From assembly GCF_009858175.1 (NCBI RefSeq), contig NZ_CP047393.1, positions 3,038,001 to 3,102,000 of the forward strand: a stretch of DNA of 64,000 bases, written 5' to 3'. Origin of the DNA: Pontibacillus sp. HMF3514. Lineage in GTDB: Bacteria > Bacillota > Bacilli > Bacillales > BH030062. Shown here piece by piece: positions 54,274 to 63,971 of the stretch. Within the stretch, counting starts at the first letter, position 1. Each line of letters begins with the position of its first letter. The notes under the pieces were generated by a model, which was not told the origin of the DNA, searched no databases, and was given only the letters and a program-made list of their open reading frames with translations. The translations under genes were made by a program, and so were the position numbers.

Positions 54274-54747
54274 ATGGAATTACTCTCCAATTTCCCCCTA
54301 TGGGCTGCATTAACCGCGATTGTTTTTGCCCAGGTTGTTAAAATTCCCATTCATTTCATTGCAACAAGAGAAGCAAATATAGGTCTCGTTTTCTCAACTG
54401 GAGGTATGCCTAGTAGTCACTCTGCTGCTGTTACCGCTCTAGCTACTGCTGTAGGAATTCAGGAAGGATTCGGATCCAATATGTTTGCGATTGCATGTGT
54501 TTTAGCTGTCATTGTGATGTATGATGCCACAGGCGTCCGAAGACAAGCTGGTGAGCAGGCAGTTATGCTAAATATGCTAGTGAAAGACTTTTCTCACTTT
54601 GTTGAAGAAGCGAAAGTGTGGAACAAAAAAGCAGAGTATGAAAAGCGTGAAGAATTGAAAGAGTTACTTGGCCATCAGCCTATTGAAGTATTCTTTGGTG
54701 GAATTACTGGTGTTCTTTTAGCAATCGTTCTTTATTCTATAATTTAA
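54274..54747 (+). CDS. yuiD: Divergent PAP2/DUF212 membrane protein YuiD
   Basis: This 157-residue membrane protein has the DUF212 motif GGMPSSHSAAVTALATAVG (about residues 50-68) and DATGVRRQAGEQA, related to acid phosphatase/vanadium haloperoxidase signatures but divergent. Three to four hydrophobic segments are visible. The function is unknown; lipid phosphatase activity is inferred from the fold. It is divergent from pepA, as expected for this block. Confidence 0.92.
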   Translation: MELLSNFPLWAALTAIVFAQVVKIPIHFIATREANIGLVFSTGGMPSSHSAAVTALATAVGIQEGFGSNMFAIACVLAVIVMYDATGVRRQAGEQAVMLNMLVKDFSHFVEEAKVWNKKAEYEKREELKELLGHQPIEVFFGGITGVLLAIVLYSII

Positions 54748-54756
54748 TATCACGAA

Positions 54757-54792
54757 AAAAGCATCAGCAATACAGCTGATGCTTTAATTATG
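54757..54792. terminator. Bidirectional terminator after yuiD
   Basis: AAAAGCATCAGC / GCTGATGCTTT between convergent genes. Confidence 0.88.
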
Positions 54793-55114
54793 CCATAAAA
54801 TATGGAGCATAATAGATAAATGTAATAACTAAACTGATTATCATAAATAATATAAGTCCTAACATTAAAGGCGTTATTTCAAAACGAAACAATTTAACTT
54901 GACCAGCATCCAGCCCCGTCCACCCTTTTGTACCTGCCTTAACAATATTGTTAACTCTATTCATTTCATAGCCAGATAACCAAATAACCCCAAAAATAAA
55001 CGCTCCACCTAAAAAAAGAACCTCCATGACCTGAACACCAAAAAGTTTAGCAACCACTAATATTAATAGAAATTCAAATAAAACTGTTCCCAAAACAATT
55101 AGAAAGGACTTCAT
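54788..55114 (-). CDS. Small membrane protein, unknown
   Basis: The 108-residue protein has three or four hydrophobic segments (LIVLGTVLFEFLLILVVAKLF, VLFLGGAFIFGVIWLSG, and PLMLGLILFMIISLVITFIYY at the end) with a short basic loop (NNIVKAGTKGWTGLDAGQVK) between. I recognise no family. GGAGGTGG precedes the ATG. It lies between yuiD and yuiC, in a place where Bacillus subtilis has no matching gene that I recall. Confidence 0.65.
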   Translation of the reverse strand: MKSFLIVLGTVLFEFLLILVVAKLFGVQVMEVLFLGGAFIFGVIWLSGYEMNRVNNIVKAGTKGWTGLDAGQVKLFRFEITPLMLGLILFMIISLVITFIYYAPYFMA

Positions 55115-55198
55115 TCCACTTCCACCTCCATATATATGTCTAACGATTTATAAAGGAAAAAGTTTCAAAATCAATGTTTTTGTAATCCAAAATAAATA

Positions 55199-55226
55199 AG
55201 AGCCTGGGTTACCCCAAACTCTTATT
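55199..55226 (-). terminator. Terminator after yuiC
   Basis: On the minus strand AAGAGTTTGGGG / CCCAGGCTCTT around TAA, followed by ATTTATTTT. The T run is imperfect. Confidence 0.55.
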
Positions 55227-55251
55227 GTTACCGTTTAAATGAATTAACGTG

Positions 55252-55941
55252 TTAACTCTGCAAAATCTCTTCACGGAACACCTGAAGCTGTTCATTCTGA
55301 TTTAAGGTTACAAGTGTATCTTCAGAAAGTTTTCCGTTTCCTTTTTTTACAACATAAACATCAACGCGTTTTTTCCCCCACTTTTCATAAACATCATCAA
55401 CTGTTTCATAATAAAGATCGATTTTATTTCCCTTTATGGCTGAACCTTTGTCAGCCACAACTCCAAATCCATAATTAGGAATATAGAGAATTGTCCCGAT
55501 TGGATAAATATTCAAATCTGCTGCAATTGTAGAATATAGGTCACGCTTAACTTTTACACCTGAATACGTAATGCCATACATAGGGTGGTCAGGTGTTTTA
55601 CCTGTTGATTCTACACCAGCTGTGTACCCAGTTGCTAGCACTGTTGATTTAGGATACTGTGAAAAATCTACAGCTTCCTCAATTGAAGTCGGTCCTTGGA
55701 TCTGCTGACTAGAGATATAACGAGTTTTAGAATCTGCATATTTGAATTCTTTTTTCTTTAAACTTACTTGGCGATCCTTGTGTTCGTCATAAGTAGATTG
55801 AAAAGGATATAAAGACTTGGTTTGATTGTGGATCCAAACGCCAACCTCAACGGCCGAGACATTCGAAATAGATGTAAAAGTCGAACCTAATGCAGCTACC
55901 AATAACCCCAACATCATGATTCGTTTTAGTAATGTTTTCAT
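55252..55941 (-). CDS. yuiC: 3D-domain secreted protein YuiC
   Basis: The 229-residue protein begins with a signal peptide ([20 protein letters not shown]... to about residue 30, cut after SNVSA) and ends in a 3D domain with [55 protein letters not shown], carrying the three conserved aspartates. Related domains are lytic transglycosylases acting on peptidoglycan; YuiC is a stationary-phase survival-type murein enzyme. I use the ATG at 55941 behind AGAGGTG. Confidence 0.9.
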   Translation of the reverse strand: MKTLLKRIMMLGLLVAALGSTFTSISNVSAVEVGVWIHNQTKSLYPFQSTYDEHKDRQVSLKKKEFKYADSKTRYISSQQIQGPTSIEEAVDFSQYPKSTVLATGYTAGVESTGKTPDHPMYGITYSGVKVKRDLYSTIAADLNIYPIGTILYIPNYGFGVVADKGSAIKGNKIDLYYETVDDVYEKWGKKRVDVYVVKKGNGKLSEDTLVTLNQNEQLQVFREEILQS

Positions 55942-56006
55942 CTTGTTAACACCTCTCTCGAATGTCATCCTTGCCAATTCCTTTAGTTAATATACTAATC
56001 CATTAA

Positions 56007-56048
56007 AAAAACACTACTTTTGTCCTGCTAATAGGAAGTAGTGTTTAT
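56007..56048 (-). terminator. Terminator-like hairpin upstream of yuiC
   Basis: On the minus strand AAACACTACTT / AAGTAGTGTTT followed by seven T. It lies after the yuiB terminator and before yuiC, so it may be a backup terminator or an attenuator in the yuiC leader. Confidence 0.75.
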
Positions 56049-56079
56049 AAAATAATCCAATACAATTTTCTTCAAATAA

Positions 56080-56111
56080 AAAAACAAGCAGAAAGATCCG
56101 CTTGTTTTAAA
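56080..56111 (-). terminator. Terminator after yuiB
   Basis: On the minus strand AAAACAAGCGGA / CTGCTTGTTTT followed by T, overlapping the yuiB stop. Confidence 0.85.
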
Positions 56112-56424
56112 ACATCTGATAGCCACGAACACGTAGCATTTTAATAACTATCCCAGAACAGATTGCTCCAGCTAAACCTGAAGAAAGAATAACAGCATCC
56201 ATAACATTAAGCTGAACTAAGTTTTCAAAAGCGACTTGAATGGATGAGCCAAATTGGGTGAAGTATTTTCCGATTGAGATATTATCCACGATGGTTAGGA
56301 CAATAATCGGATAGAAAAATGCTAGGAGCCATGTCTGACGAAATAGCATATTGACGATAAATGAAATTCCAAAAAACAAAACAAAAAACAGAAGTACTGA
56401 GACTACCGCTTGTACAATACTCAA
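56107..56424 (-). CDS. yuiB: YuiB-like membrane protein
   Basis: The 105-residue protein has three hydrophobic segments (SIVQAVVSVLLFFVLFFGISFIVNMLF, AFFYPIIVLTIVDNIS, AVILSSGLAGAICSGIVI) and matches the YuiB family by its start and position between yuiC and the NADH dehydrogenase gene. The function is unknown. The frame opens at an ATG eight codons earlier that lies in the ribosome site; I start at the TTG 56424, nine bases after AGGAGG. Confidence 0.82.
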   Translation of the reverse strand: MSIVQAVVSVLLFFVLFFGISFIVNMLFRQTWLLAFFYPIIVLTIVDNISIGKYFTQFGSSIQVAFENLVQLNVMDAVILSSGLAGAICSGIVIKMLRVRGYQMF

Positions 56425-56591
56425 AGATGTTCTCCTCCTATATTTCAACGATCTTAAACTTTTCTAATCAGGAAATCCTAATCATTAAAATTAAAACGGT
56501 TTCTAAAACATTTTATAATGCTCAAATGAAAAGCGCAAGTTCTCCTAGAGATTGTCACATAAACTTACGATTGTTCTATACAAATACACGT

Positions 56592-56640
56592 TAGAAAAGC
56601 ACGGTTATCGCCAAAAATGGCGAAACCGATGTCTTTTCTT
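56592..56640. repeat. Imperfect intergenic hairpin
   Basis: AGAAAAGCACGGTTATCGCC faces GGCGAAACCGATGTCTTTTCT with a few mismatches, between yuiB and the yumB terminator. GAAAAGCGCAAG just upstream at 56527 recalls the start of repeat copy F, so this may be a decayed relative. Confidence 0.4.
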
Positions 56641-56678
56641 ATACTTTAATCCTTAAATAGTTAAACTTTCTTAAAGTG

Positions 56679-56712
56679 TAAAAAAGCAAAGGCAGCTTAA
56701 GCTACCTTTGCT
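56679..56712 (-). terminator. Terminator after the NADH dehydrogenase gene
   Basis: On the minus strand AGCAAAGGTAGCTT / AAGCTGCCTTTGCT followed by six T. Confidence 0.85.
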
Positions 56713-56718
56713 CCAGAA

Positions 56719-57939
56719 TTACTTCGTAAATATATTAAATTTACCTTTTTTCAGTAGTAAGCCTACTCCGCCAAGCATGAACAGATAACGGTTGTCGATA
56801 ATCTTCTTCATAACAGATGCTGTCCAACCAAATAGCTTTTTATCGCCAACTACCCCGATTGCTTGTCCTTCTCCTAAGGATGCAACGGTACCTTTTAAGT
56901 TTGGCTCAAATGGCTCAAGGTCTGATCCACCACGTACGAGCACTTTCAAGTTGTGCGCTACGTTTTCAGCTTCTTGCATAGCAATCTGTGCAGTTGGAGG
57001 ATAAGGACGATCGTTCTCTTCGTTCATGATAAGTGCACAGTCACCTACGATGAATACATCATCATGGCCTGGTGCTAGAAGTGTATCAGAAACTTTTACG
57101 CGACCACGCGCTGTTTCAAATCCAGCTTCTTCAACGATAGAGTTACCACGTACACCTGCTGCCCATACAACTGTGTTTGTAGGAATCTCTTCTTGCTGTT
57201 CGTCTTTTTCAACTAAAATCTTATCTTCATGTACTTCTTTAATCATTGTACCTGTTTTGAATTCGACGCCTTTTCCTTCTAAAAGGTTCATAGCGTATTC
57301 AACAAGTTCCTCATCGAAACCAGGTAGAACGCTTGGAGATGCTTCTACGTTCATAATACGAACTTTTTCACGAGGAATATCGTATTCTTCACAAAGCTCA
57401 GGAACACGGTTTGCAAGCTCACCAACAAATTCGATACCAGTGAAACCTGCACCACCTACAACAATGTTAAGCATATCTTGACGTTCTTCTTTTTCATTGT
57501 TGTAACGAGCAAAGTTATACTCAATGTGCTCACGGATCAAACGAGCCGTGTTAATATTGCTTATTGTGTACGCATGCTCTTTCAAGCCTGAAATACCGAA
57601 AGTTGCTGCTTCAAAACCTAGTCCAACTACAAGGTAGTCATACTCAAGGTCGCCATTTTCAAGCTTCACTTTCTTTTCATCAGAGTTGATGGAAAGAACG
57701 GTGTCTTGAACAAAGTTAATTTTGTTTGTGTCCACTACATCACTGATCTTCATACGAGTTTTGTCATGGTGAAGTGTTCCGGCTGCATTTTCGTGAAGCC
57801 AAGTTGTTTGATAATGGTAGTTATGCTTGTTTACAAGGGTTACATTCGCTTCATTAGCACCCAGCATTTTTTGTAAACGTACAGTAGTAATCATGCCACC
57901 ATACCCTGCTCCAAGAATGACAATATTTGGTCTCTTCAT
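56719..57939 (-). CDS. yumB: Type II NADH:quinone oxidoreductase (YumB-like)
   Basis: This 406-residue flavoprotein transfers electrons from NADH to menaquinone without pumping protons. The FAD site ILGAGYGGM is at the start, the NAD(P) site [16 protein letters not shown] near residues 164-179, and [10 protein letters not shown] near 295. The C-terminal [14 protein letters not shown] probably forms the amphipathic membrane anchor. It matches the yumB position of Bacillus subtilis and is divergent from yumC. It fits with the menaquinone genes at the left of the window. Confidence 0.93.
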   Translation of the reverse strand: MKRPNIVILGAGYGGMITTVRLQKMLGANEANVTLVNKHNYHYQTTWLHENAAGTLHHDKTRMKISDVVDTNKINFVQDTVLSINSDEKKVKLENGDLEYDYLVVGLGFEAATFGISGLKEHAYTISNINTARLIREHIEYNFARYNNEKEERQDMLNIVVGGAGFTGIEFVGELANRVPELCEEYDIPREKVRIMNVEASPSVLPGFDEELVEYAMNLLEGKGVEFKTGTMIKEVHEDKILVEKDEQQEEIPTNTVVWAAGVRGNSIVEEAGFETARGRVKVSDTLLAPGHDDVFIVGDCALIMNEENDRPYPPTAQIAMQEAENVAHNLKVLVRGGSDLEPFEPNLKGTVASLGEGQAIGVVGDKKLFGWTASVMKKIIDNRYLFMLGGVGLLLKKGKFNIFTK

Positions 57940-58029
57940 AACATATCACTTCCATTTACTATTAGTTTTTCACATTTCACGAAATCCATACAGTGGTTTG
58001 TGAATGGGTGGATTGTGACCAACTTCACG

Positions 58030-58195
58030 AACTAACACATTAAGAAAACTTGCCGATTGGCAAGCCATAAGGCGCTGACAGAGGCCTAGTTGCACTGGTA
58101 CTTGAACCTCAAATGTTTTACTACGTCGAAATCACTACCTGCAAAACATTTATCCAATTCAACGTATTAAGAAAACTTGCCGACTGGCAAGCAGA
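58030..58195. repeat. Second hairpin repeat family, copy G
   Basis: This copy lies in the 540-base gap between yumB and yumC. It has two direct repeats of TTAAGAAAACTTGCCGAYTGGCAAGC's core, each containing the hairpin CTTGCCGAYTGGCAAG (58049-58064 and 58176-58191). In between is an inverted repeat AAATGTTTT (58111-58119) / AAAACATTT (58143-58151) around ACTACGTCGA. About 130 bases match copy F at 38515-38810. The remaining gap, 58200-58482, holds the yumC leader and nothing else that I recognise. Confidence 0.8.
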
Positions 58196-58482
58196 TACAG
58201 TGTTGTCATAGACATATGATGTATAGTGTCACATGGTTTTATGTGTTCTTAATGTGAAAAAGAAGACATACTTCAATTAGGGATTGTCATAATATCGTAA
58301 AATATTTTCTGAAATCATCATAGTCCTTTTTACTACAATTTTCAACCCTAAATGACAAATAAACGACATTCAGACATTTCAAATAGTTTTATCAAATTGG
58401 TGGTTTTGGTATTATTAAAGGCGGAGTGTCATAAGTATGGTAGAATAGAATAGAAACGAAATTATGAATGGGGGAATCATTT

Positions 58483-59472
58483 GTGTCTGAACAAGTATAT
58501 GATATTACCATTATCGGAGGAGGGCCTGTTGGCTTATTCACTGCGTTTTACGGTGGAATGAGACAAGCCAGCGTAAAAATCATCGAAAGCCTCCCTCAGC
58601 TTGGTGGACAGCTCTCCGCTTTATATCCGGAAAAATATATTTATGACGTGGCGGGCTTTCCAAAAGTTCGCGCGCAAGAACTAGTAGATAACTTGTGGGA
58701 ACAAGCAAACCAGTTTGATCCTGCTGTAGCTTTAGAAGAATCTGTAAAAGTTGTTGAAAAACTTGATGATGAAACATTTAAGCTTACAACAAATAAAGAT
58801 GTACACTATTCCAAAACGATCATTATTACGGCAGGTAACGGTGCATTTTCACCTCGCCGATTAAAAATACAAGATTGCGAACACTTCGAGAAAACAAATC
58901 TTCATTATCATGTAGACGATATGAAAAAATTCGCTGGCCAAAATGTAATGGTTTGTGGTGGCGGTGACTCAGCTGTCGATTGGTCTCTAATGCTTGAACC
59001 AATTGCAAAATCCGTTACTCTTGTCCATCGTCGCGATAAATTCCGTGCGCATGAACATAGTGTTGAACAATTAAATAACTCTAGCGTCAATATTATGACA
59101 CCATACTCGCCTGAAGAACTTGTTGGAACAGACCGCATTGAAGAGGTTGTGTTAAAAGAAACAAAAGGTGATCAGACTCATAACATTCCAGTTGATGCTA
59201 TGATTGTAAACTACGGTTTCGTTTCTTCATTGGGACCAATTAAAGAGTGGAACTTAGATATTGAGAAAAACAATATCGTTGTTAACCAACGAATGGAAAC
59301 CAATATCCCTGGTATTTATGCAGCTGGAGATATTTGTACGTACCCTGGTAAAGTTAAATTGATTGCTTCCGGCTTCGGTGAAGGTCCGACTGCAGTTAAT
59401 AACGCAAAGGCAAAAATCGACCCAAATGCAAAACTTCAGCCTATGCATTCAACTAGCTTGTTCGGTTCTTAA
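58483..59472 (+). CDS. yumC: Ferredoxin/flavodoxin-NADP+ reductase YumC
   Basis: The 329-residue protein is a thioredoxin-reductase-like ferredoxin-NADP+ reductase without the redox CxxC. It has the FAD motif [40 protein letters not shown], the NADPH site [19 protein letters not shown] (about residues 157-175) and [19 protein letters not shown]. The end MHSTSLFG is characteristic. I use the GTG at 58483 behind GGGGG; a start five codons earlier would place the site inside the gene. Confidence 0.95.
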   Translation: MSEQVYDITIIGGGPVGLFTAFYGGMRQASVKIIESLPQLGGQLSALYPEKYIYDVAGFPKVRAQELVDNLWEQANQFDPAVALEESVKVVEKLDDETFKLTTNKDVHYSKTIIITAGNGAFSPRRLKIQDCEHFEKTNLHYHVDDMKKFAGQNVMVCGGGDSAVDWSLMLEPIAKSVTLVHRRDKFRAHEHSVEQLNNSSVNIMTPYSPEELVGTDRIEEVVLKETKGDQTHNIPVDAMIVNYGFVSSLGPIKEWNLDIEKNNIVVNQRMETNIPGIYAAGDICTYPGKVKLIASGFGEGPTAVNNAKAKIDPNAKLQPMHSTSLFGS

Positions 59473-59483
59473 ATAACATGTAT

Positions 59484-59517
59484 CCCCTTGGCTTTAAAAA
59501 CCAAGGGGACTTTTTTA
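59484..59517 (+). terminator. Terminator after yumC
   Basis: CCCCTTGG / CCAAGGGG followed by AC and six T. Confidence 0.9.
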
Positions 59518-59594
59518 TGCCATTATGAGGAATTCTCCCCTTTTGTTTTCCCTTCATAATCCATAATTCTATATTACAGCATTATAAGTGAATC

Positions 59595-59630
59595 AAAAAA
59601 ATAGCCTTACCATATGAGGTAAGACTATCA
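59595..59630 (-). terminator. Terminator after yutM
   Basis: On the minus strand ATAGTCTTACC / GGTAAGGCTAT followed by seven T. Confidence 0.88.
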
Positions 59631-59638
59631 TCTGTTCA

Positions 59639-59998
59639 TTAACAATCTGTACTTGGCGCACCAGCATTTGTTGCCGTACGGAAAGATGAGCCACAGCCAC
59701 AATTAGCAATGGCGTTCGGATTATCAATCGTGAACCCGCCGCCCATCATGTTCTGTTTAAAGTCGATGTTTGTACCTTCTACGATGGCAAGGTCTTGCTT
59801 ATTGACCACAACAGGGATTCCATTAGCTTCGAATGTAGTATCAAGCTCTTCGTTGATATCATATTCAAATCCCATAGCATAAGAAAGTCCGCTGCAGCCT
59901 CCTCCTTTAACACCAAAACGTAAAAGAACGTTTTCCGACTCTTCTTTCATCATCTCTTGTATTTGAAGACTAGCACTATCAGAAATGTTGATCGACAT
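59639..59998 (-). CDS. yutM: HesB/IscA/SufA-family Fe-S protein YutM
   Basis: This 119-residue A-type Fe-S carrier has the three conserved cysteines: one in GGGCSGLSYAMGF (about residue 36) and two in ANCGCGSSF (about 101 and 103). The opening SDSASLQIQEMMKEE and the FTIDNPNA region fit the family. It would accept clusters from the SUF system and pass them to targets such as LipA, encoded nearby. AAGGAGG precedes the ATG. Confidence 0.94.
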   Translation of the reverse strand: MSINISDSASLQIQEMMKEESENVLLRFGVKGGGCSGLSYAMGFEYDINEELDTTFEANGIPVVVNKQDLAIVEGTNIDFKQNMMGGGFTIDNPNAIANCGCGSSFRTATNAGAPSTDC

Positions 59999-60225
59999 AT
60001 GATGACCTCCTTACGTCTGATCTTATTACTCAGTATACTAATAATTGGCTTTTGTATCAATTTTCGAATCTGAATCTTCCACTTTAAGATTGAGGGAAGC
60101 TAAAAGTTGTAGTACAAAGATATGAAAGTAGCCCAATATGAAGTATACAGTTCGTGATAAAGAGCTCACCTGATAAGGGTGAGTTTAATTTAGTTAAGTC
60201 TCCATTGCTCTTCTGTCAAAAATAA

Positions 60226-60252
60226 AACCGCACACCCTAGGGCATGCGGATT
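60226..60252 (-). terminator. Terminator after lipA
   Basis: On the minus strand CCGCATGCCC / GGGTGTGCGG followed by TTTTATTTTT. Confidence 0.85.
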
Positions 60253-60257
60253 TAAAA

Positions 60258-61205
60258 TTAAAAGTTCATCGTATCTAGTTTTTCCTCATTAGACTCTTCG
60301 TAGCCTTTCATGTATTTAATGCGGCGTTGAAGAGAGGTTTCGTTGACTTGTTCATCAGCGTGATAAGATGAACGGACAAGTGGGCCGGCCTGACAGTGTT
60401 TGAAGCCTTTTTCTAATGCGATCTGGCGAAGCTCTTCAAATTCATCAGGATGATAATAACGCTCAACTTTAAGGTGCTTTTTCGTTGGTTGTAAATATTG
60501 ACCGATTGTCATGATATCTACATTGTGTGCAAGAAGATCGTCCATCGCTTGTACAATCTCTTCTTTTGTTTCACCCAAACCTACCATAAGACTTGATTTT
60601 GTTGGTGTATTTGGAGCAATTTCTTTAACACGACGTAGCAACTCTAAAGAACGGTCATAAGTTGCCTTAGAGCGAACTCTTGGTGTTAAACGACGAACAG
60701 TTTCAATATTATGGTTAAAGATATCAGGCCCTGCATCCATTAATGTATGAAGACTATCGTAGTCTCCTGCCATATCAGATGGTAATACTTCTACCGTAGC
60801 GCCTGGGGAACGACGGTGAATAGCTTTCACAGTTTCAGCAAAAATGAATGCACCACCATCACTTAAATCATCACGTGCTACTGCTGTAACAACTGCGTGT
60901 TTCAGATCCATAAGCTCTACAGATTCAGCAACTTTTTCAGGCTCCTGACGATCTAACTCGTTTGGAAGACCTGTTTTAACTGCACAGAAACGGCAACCAC
61001 GTGTACATGTATCACCTAGAATCATGAATGTTGCGGTTTTTCGCTCACTCCAACACTCATGAATATTTGGGCATCTTGCTTCCTCACATACGGTATGTAG
61101 ACCGCGCTCACGCATAATACGCTTTAGCTTATTGTAGGATTTGTTCGTTTTAATGTTAATTTTCAACCATTCGGGCTTGCGTAAATGTTCTTCTTTTTTA
61201 CTCAT
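60258..61205 (-). CDS. lipA: Lipoyl synthase LipA
   Basis: This radical SAM enzyme of about 315 residues inserts sulfur into octanoyl groups. The auxiliary cluster cysteines are in [13 protein letters not shown] and the SAM cluster in [11 protein letters not shown]; the C-terminal serine ligand is in [11 protein letters not shown] use the ATG at 61205 behind AAAGGA; a start 15 codons upstream would overlap lipM. It lies directly downstream of the octanoyltransferase lipM, giving the complete endogenous lipoate route. Confidence 0.97.
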   Translation of the reverse strand: MSKKEEHLRKPEWLKINIKTNKSYNKLKRIMRERGLHTVCEEARCPNIHECWSERKTATFMILGDTCTRGCRFCAVKTGLPNELDRQEPEKVAESVELMDLKHAVVTAVARDDLSDGGAFIFAETVKAIHRRSPGATVEVLPSDMAGDYDSLHTLMDAGPDIFNHNIETVRRLTPRVRSKATYDRSLELLRRVKEIAPNTPTKSSLMVGLGETKEEIVQAMDDLLAHNVDIMTIGQYLQPTKKHLKVERYYHPDEFEELRQIALEKGFKHCQAGPLVRSSYHADEQVNETSLQRRIKYMKGYEESNEEKLDTMNF

Positions 61206-61231
61206 TCTCCCACATCCTTTTTTTATTTTTT

Positions 61232-62050
61232 CTAGCGATAATACGTCCATTCGTCTTTAGCATATCGCTCTTCTGCTAACTGGTTTACTTCGGCTAATTG
61301 TTCTTGTGTTAATGTATAAGGCTGCAATTGCATACCTAGACCTTTTTCAAAACCTGCGTAGAAGGCTTTTTTTACTTCTTCTAGTTGAACTTGGCGTCCG
61401 GCCACTTCATTAATAGCAACAGCTTTGCCGCTAAACGCCTTACGCGCACGTTCTTTAATTCGCTCATTTGGGTAAATAAACATATCAAACAACGCAGATT
61501 CATCAACCTCTATTGGGATTGAACCATGCTGTAAAATAACGCCCTTTTGCCTAGTTTGGGCACTACCTGCTGCTTTTTTACCCTCAACAATTAATTCATA
61601 CCAGGATGGCTCTTCAAAACAGACGGCTGAGCCCGTTTGTTCGAGCTTTCCTTCGGGTATAGAGAAGTCTGCTTGAACATCTAAGTTTCGAAACCCTTGT
61701 AGAATTCCTTCAGAGATAACCCTATAAGCTTCGGTTACGGAAGGTGGCATCGATTGATGATTCTCAGAGACGATGACACTATATGTAAGTTCATTATCAT
61801 GAAGTACCGCACGTCCACCTGTAGGTCTTCTCACCAAACCATATCCATATTCTTTTACGGCATCTACATCAATTTTCCCACTTAGCTTTTGAAAATACCC
61901 AACTGACAGTGTCGCTGGGTCCCACCCATAAAAACGAATGACAGGCGGAATAAGTCCTTGACTATGCCAGTTCAGTAATGCTTCATCCAATGCCATATTA
62001 TAAGCAGGCGAAGCATGTCCAGAGTCTATAAAATACCATGTTTCTGACAT
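61232..62050 (-). CDS. lipM: Octanoyltransferase LipM
   Basis: The 272-residue protein transfers octanoate from acyl carrier protein to GcvH, the first step of lipoate assembly. It is very close to Bacillus subtilis Lip[81 protein letters not shown] with the catalytic cysteine (about residue 149), and [20 protein letters not shown]. The cysteine in this place separates LipM from lipoate ligase LplJ. AGAGGTAC precedes the ATG. Confidence 0.95.
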   Translation of the reverse strand: MSETWYFIDSGHASPAYNMALDEALLNWHSQGLIPPVIRFYGWDPATLSVGYFQKLSGKIDVDAVKEYGYGLVRRPTGGRAVLHDNELTYSVIVSENHQSMPPSVTEAYRVISEGILQGFRNLDVQADFSIPEGKLEQTGSAVCFEEPSWYELIVEGKKAAGSAQTRQKGVILQHGSIPIEVDESALFDMFIYPNERIKERARKAFSGKAVAINEVAGRQVQLEEVKKAFYAGFEKGLGMQLQPYTLTQEQLAEVNQLAEERYAKDEWTYYR

Positions 62051-62177
62051 GTTGTACCTCTTTTCTAGTTCGTTCCTTTAGTGAATTAAAATAATCAAAT
62101 TTATTCTAACAAGCTTATATATTCCATGTAAACTGCTCTGCACTTTTTGAGCCTACTGAATCAGATTATAATATACA

Positions 62178-62206
62178 AAAACGCGATGCTAAAACATCGC
62201 GCTTCT
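62178..62206 (-). terminator. Terminator after yuzB
   Basis: On the minus strand GCGATG / CATCGC flanked by GCGC and a T run. Confidence 0.8.
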
Positions 62207-62212
62207 ATTTCA

Positions 62213-62449
62213 TTAGAACAGGGGATTCTCTTCTAAGTGCTGATATACATTTTCCACTAATTCATCAGGTGTTTCTCCAGTTACACGATCCCCATTTACT
62301 AAACAAAAAAGGGACTGGGCGCATAGGCCACAATGACTTAAACATCCATATTCTATAACATCAAGATCTAGATCTTTCTCAAGCTCTTCTTTCGCTTTTT
62401 GAGATCCACTTGCTAAATTATTAATACAAAATTCGATGATCGGATTCAT
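62213..62449 (-). CDS. yuzB: DUF1450 protein YuzB
   Basis: The 78-residue protein has the DUF1450 pattern with several cysteines: [10 protein letters not shown] near the start and [23 protein letters not shown] in the middle, likely a metal or Fe-S site. The function is unknown. I use the ATG at 62449 behind GAGGTGAA rather than the GTG three codons earlier, which overlaps that site. It lies among Fe-S genes, as in the yut block of Bacillus subtilis. Confidence 0.9.
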   Translation of the reverse strand: MNPIIEFCINNLASGSQKAKEELEKDLDLDVIEYGCLSHCGLCAQSLFCLVNGDRVTGETPDELVENVYQHLEENPLF

Positions 62450-62550
62450 CGTTTTCACCTCTTGCTATTTTAATCTGATGAATCCCCTACTCAACGATCT
62501 ATGCTACCATAGTTTCGGTATAAATCTCAATATACATACACCTTTGTTCG

Positions 62551-62874
62551 TTAACTTGTTGGTTGAATACCTTCCGATTCCAACGCTCTATAAACCGTTT
62601 TCAAACGAGGGTTCCCTTCTCCTACGACTTCTCCATTCACGACCACAAGTGGATAGAAGAATTCATCATCTAAGATCTTTTGTGTGAAATACTGATGCTC
62701 TTCTTGTTCGGGTGGTGTAAAAATATCAATATACTGAAATTGTAGATAACTAGAATCATATTTTCTTGAAATAGCTGCTTCAAGCCACTCATACGTTTCT
62801 TTAGACCCAGGAGCATTCACACAACTTGCACATCGTTGCTCCGCTCCATACACTGTAATGGTTGTTTTGTTCAT
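62551..62874 (-). CDS. yuzD: DUF1462 thioredoxin-fold protein YuzD
   Basis: The 107-residue protein matches YuzD: TVYGAEQRCASCVNAPGSKETYEWL contains a CxxC pair (RCASC) in a thioredoxin-like opening, followed by FQYIDIF and FFYPLVVVNGEVVGEGNPRLKTVYRA. A disulfide or metal-related role is likely but unproven. It is divergent from the NifU-like gene yutI with a Fur-box-like sequence between them. Confidence 0.9.
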   Translation of the reverse strand: MNKTTITVYGAEQRCASCVNAPGSKETYEWLEAAISRKYDSSYLQFQYIDIFTPPEQEEHQYFTQKILDDEFFYPLVVVNGEVVGEGNPRLKTVYRALESEGIQPTS

Positions 62875-62947
62875 GCTTTATCCTCCCTCTCTGATGAAGC
62901 CTTTCTCCTATAATTCTATTTTACAAAAAGCTGAAAAAAAGTTAAAA

Positions 62948-62962
62948 TGATAATGGTTCTCA
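62948..62962. promoter_or_regulatory. Fur-box-like sequence between yuzD and yutI
   Basis: TGATAATGGTTCTCA resembles the 7-1-7 Fur operator TGATAATNATTATCA, with two mismatches in the right half. It could link the yuzD and yutI genes to iron status. Only one half-site is exact, so confidence is low. Confidence 0.3.
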
Positions 62963-63108
62963 GTAAAATATAAAGAGAGACAATTATACTTTTTCATTAT
63001 ATAATGGAAATATCCATAGATGAACCAGATTGAGGAAATTGACGCAGTATAATAGATTTTTTATGAAGTGTGAATTATAATGAACATAAGAATGAAAGGA
63101 GAAGATGG

Positions 63109-63339
63109 ATGATGGAAAACCAAGAACAAGTACAAGAGGTCTTAAATAAACTTCGTCCCTTCTTACTACGTGATGGTGGAGACGTTGAGCTTGTAGATGT
63201 AGAAGAAGGAATCGTTCGCCTTCGTCTAATGGGAGCTTGCGGAAGCTGCCCAAGTTCTACAATCACACTAAAAGCTGGTATTGAGCGCGCACTTGTAGAA
63301 GAAGTACCAGGTATTCGTGAAGTTGAACAAGTATTCTAA
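63109..63339 (+). CDS. yutI: NifU C-terminal-domain Fe-S scaffold YutI
   Basis: The 76-residue protein is a free-standing NifU C-terminal domain: [45 protein letters not shown]. The CGSC pair (about residues 47-50) binds a cluster between two subunits. I use the ATG at 63109, seven bases after AAAGGAG; the longer frame has no site. Together with YutM, LipA and YuzB it makes this an Fe-S-rich neighbourhood. Confidence 0.94.
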   Translation: MMENQEQVQEVLNKLRPFLLRDGGDVELVDVEEGIVRLRLMGACGSCPSSTITLKAGIERALVEEVPGIREVEQVF

Positions 63340-63351
63340 ATGACTCTACTT

Positions 63352-63386
63352 AAGAACATGCAGCTATAAACTGCATGTTCTTTTTT
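63352..63386 (+). terminator. Terminator after yutI
   Basis: AAGAACATGCAG / CTGCATGTTCTT followed by T. Confidence 0.92.
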
Positions 63387-63413
63387 ATATCAGGCTTTTA
63401 TTTATTCCACTAT

Positions 63414-63950
63414 AGCCCTCTAATGTGGAAGAATTGGAATCGAGATAATGTGCGTATGGTTCCGTTGCTTTTGTGCAGATCGGTGGGCTGTGGAACGGGT
63501 TGCTTTCCCCGGAAGACCGATCGAGCTTCCTCGTCACTTCGTTCCTGCGGGATCTCGCTCGCCCTTTCTACCGGAGGAGTCAACCCGTTCCACAGCCCAC
63601 CTTTGCCGAATGGTGACTAACGGAACCGCCGTAGTTCAGGGAGAGGATGTTCTGATTCCAGGTAGTATAAGCCTATCATGACAAGGGTCTGAGCAACTTC
63701 TCAGAATATGATTTCCAATCAATATGAGGTGGGAAAGCTGAATTATGGTCCGTTAGTCTCCTTAATCGCGTGGAGGGAAGGAAACGGCAAACTGTCGTGG
63801 TAACAAAGGCAAGACGAGACCCCGCAGGAACGAGGAGGCTCGGCTTGTCTTCCACAACAGGCTTGCCGTTTTACTGACCGGAACAAATTACTCAACAGCA
63901 ACGGACTCCTCTCAGTTTCAAGTCTTCAATAATCCTGCCATATTGTTGAA
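63414..63950 (+). repeat. Long modular hairpin repeat, copy D (rearranged)
   Basis: The two hairpin modules are in the order and orientation of copies A and B, but the outermost sequences are those of the opposite ends: an AGCCC-type terminus with GGAATCGAGATAA on the left and CTGCCATATTGTTGAA (the TTCAG-type end) on the right. Module 1 arms carry GGGCTGTGGAACGGGTTG and its exact complement AACCCGTTCCACAGCCC, a third version of the stem. The linker between modules is unrelated to that of A, B and C. The copy lies after the yutI terminator; 63951-63971 holds nothing recognisable. Confidence 0.85.
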
Positions 63951-63971
63951 AAAAGTATGTTTATCTAACTA

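Noticed and set aside
56062-56077. CodY-box-like AATTTTCTTCAAATA before yuiC
   Set aside because: Three mismatches in an AT-rich region, which is expected by chance.
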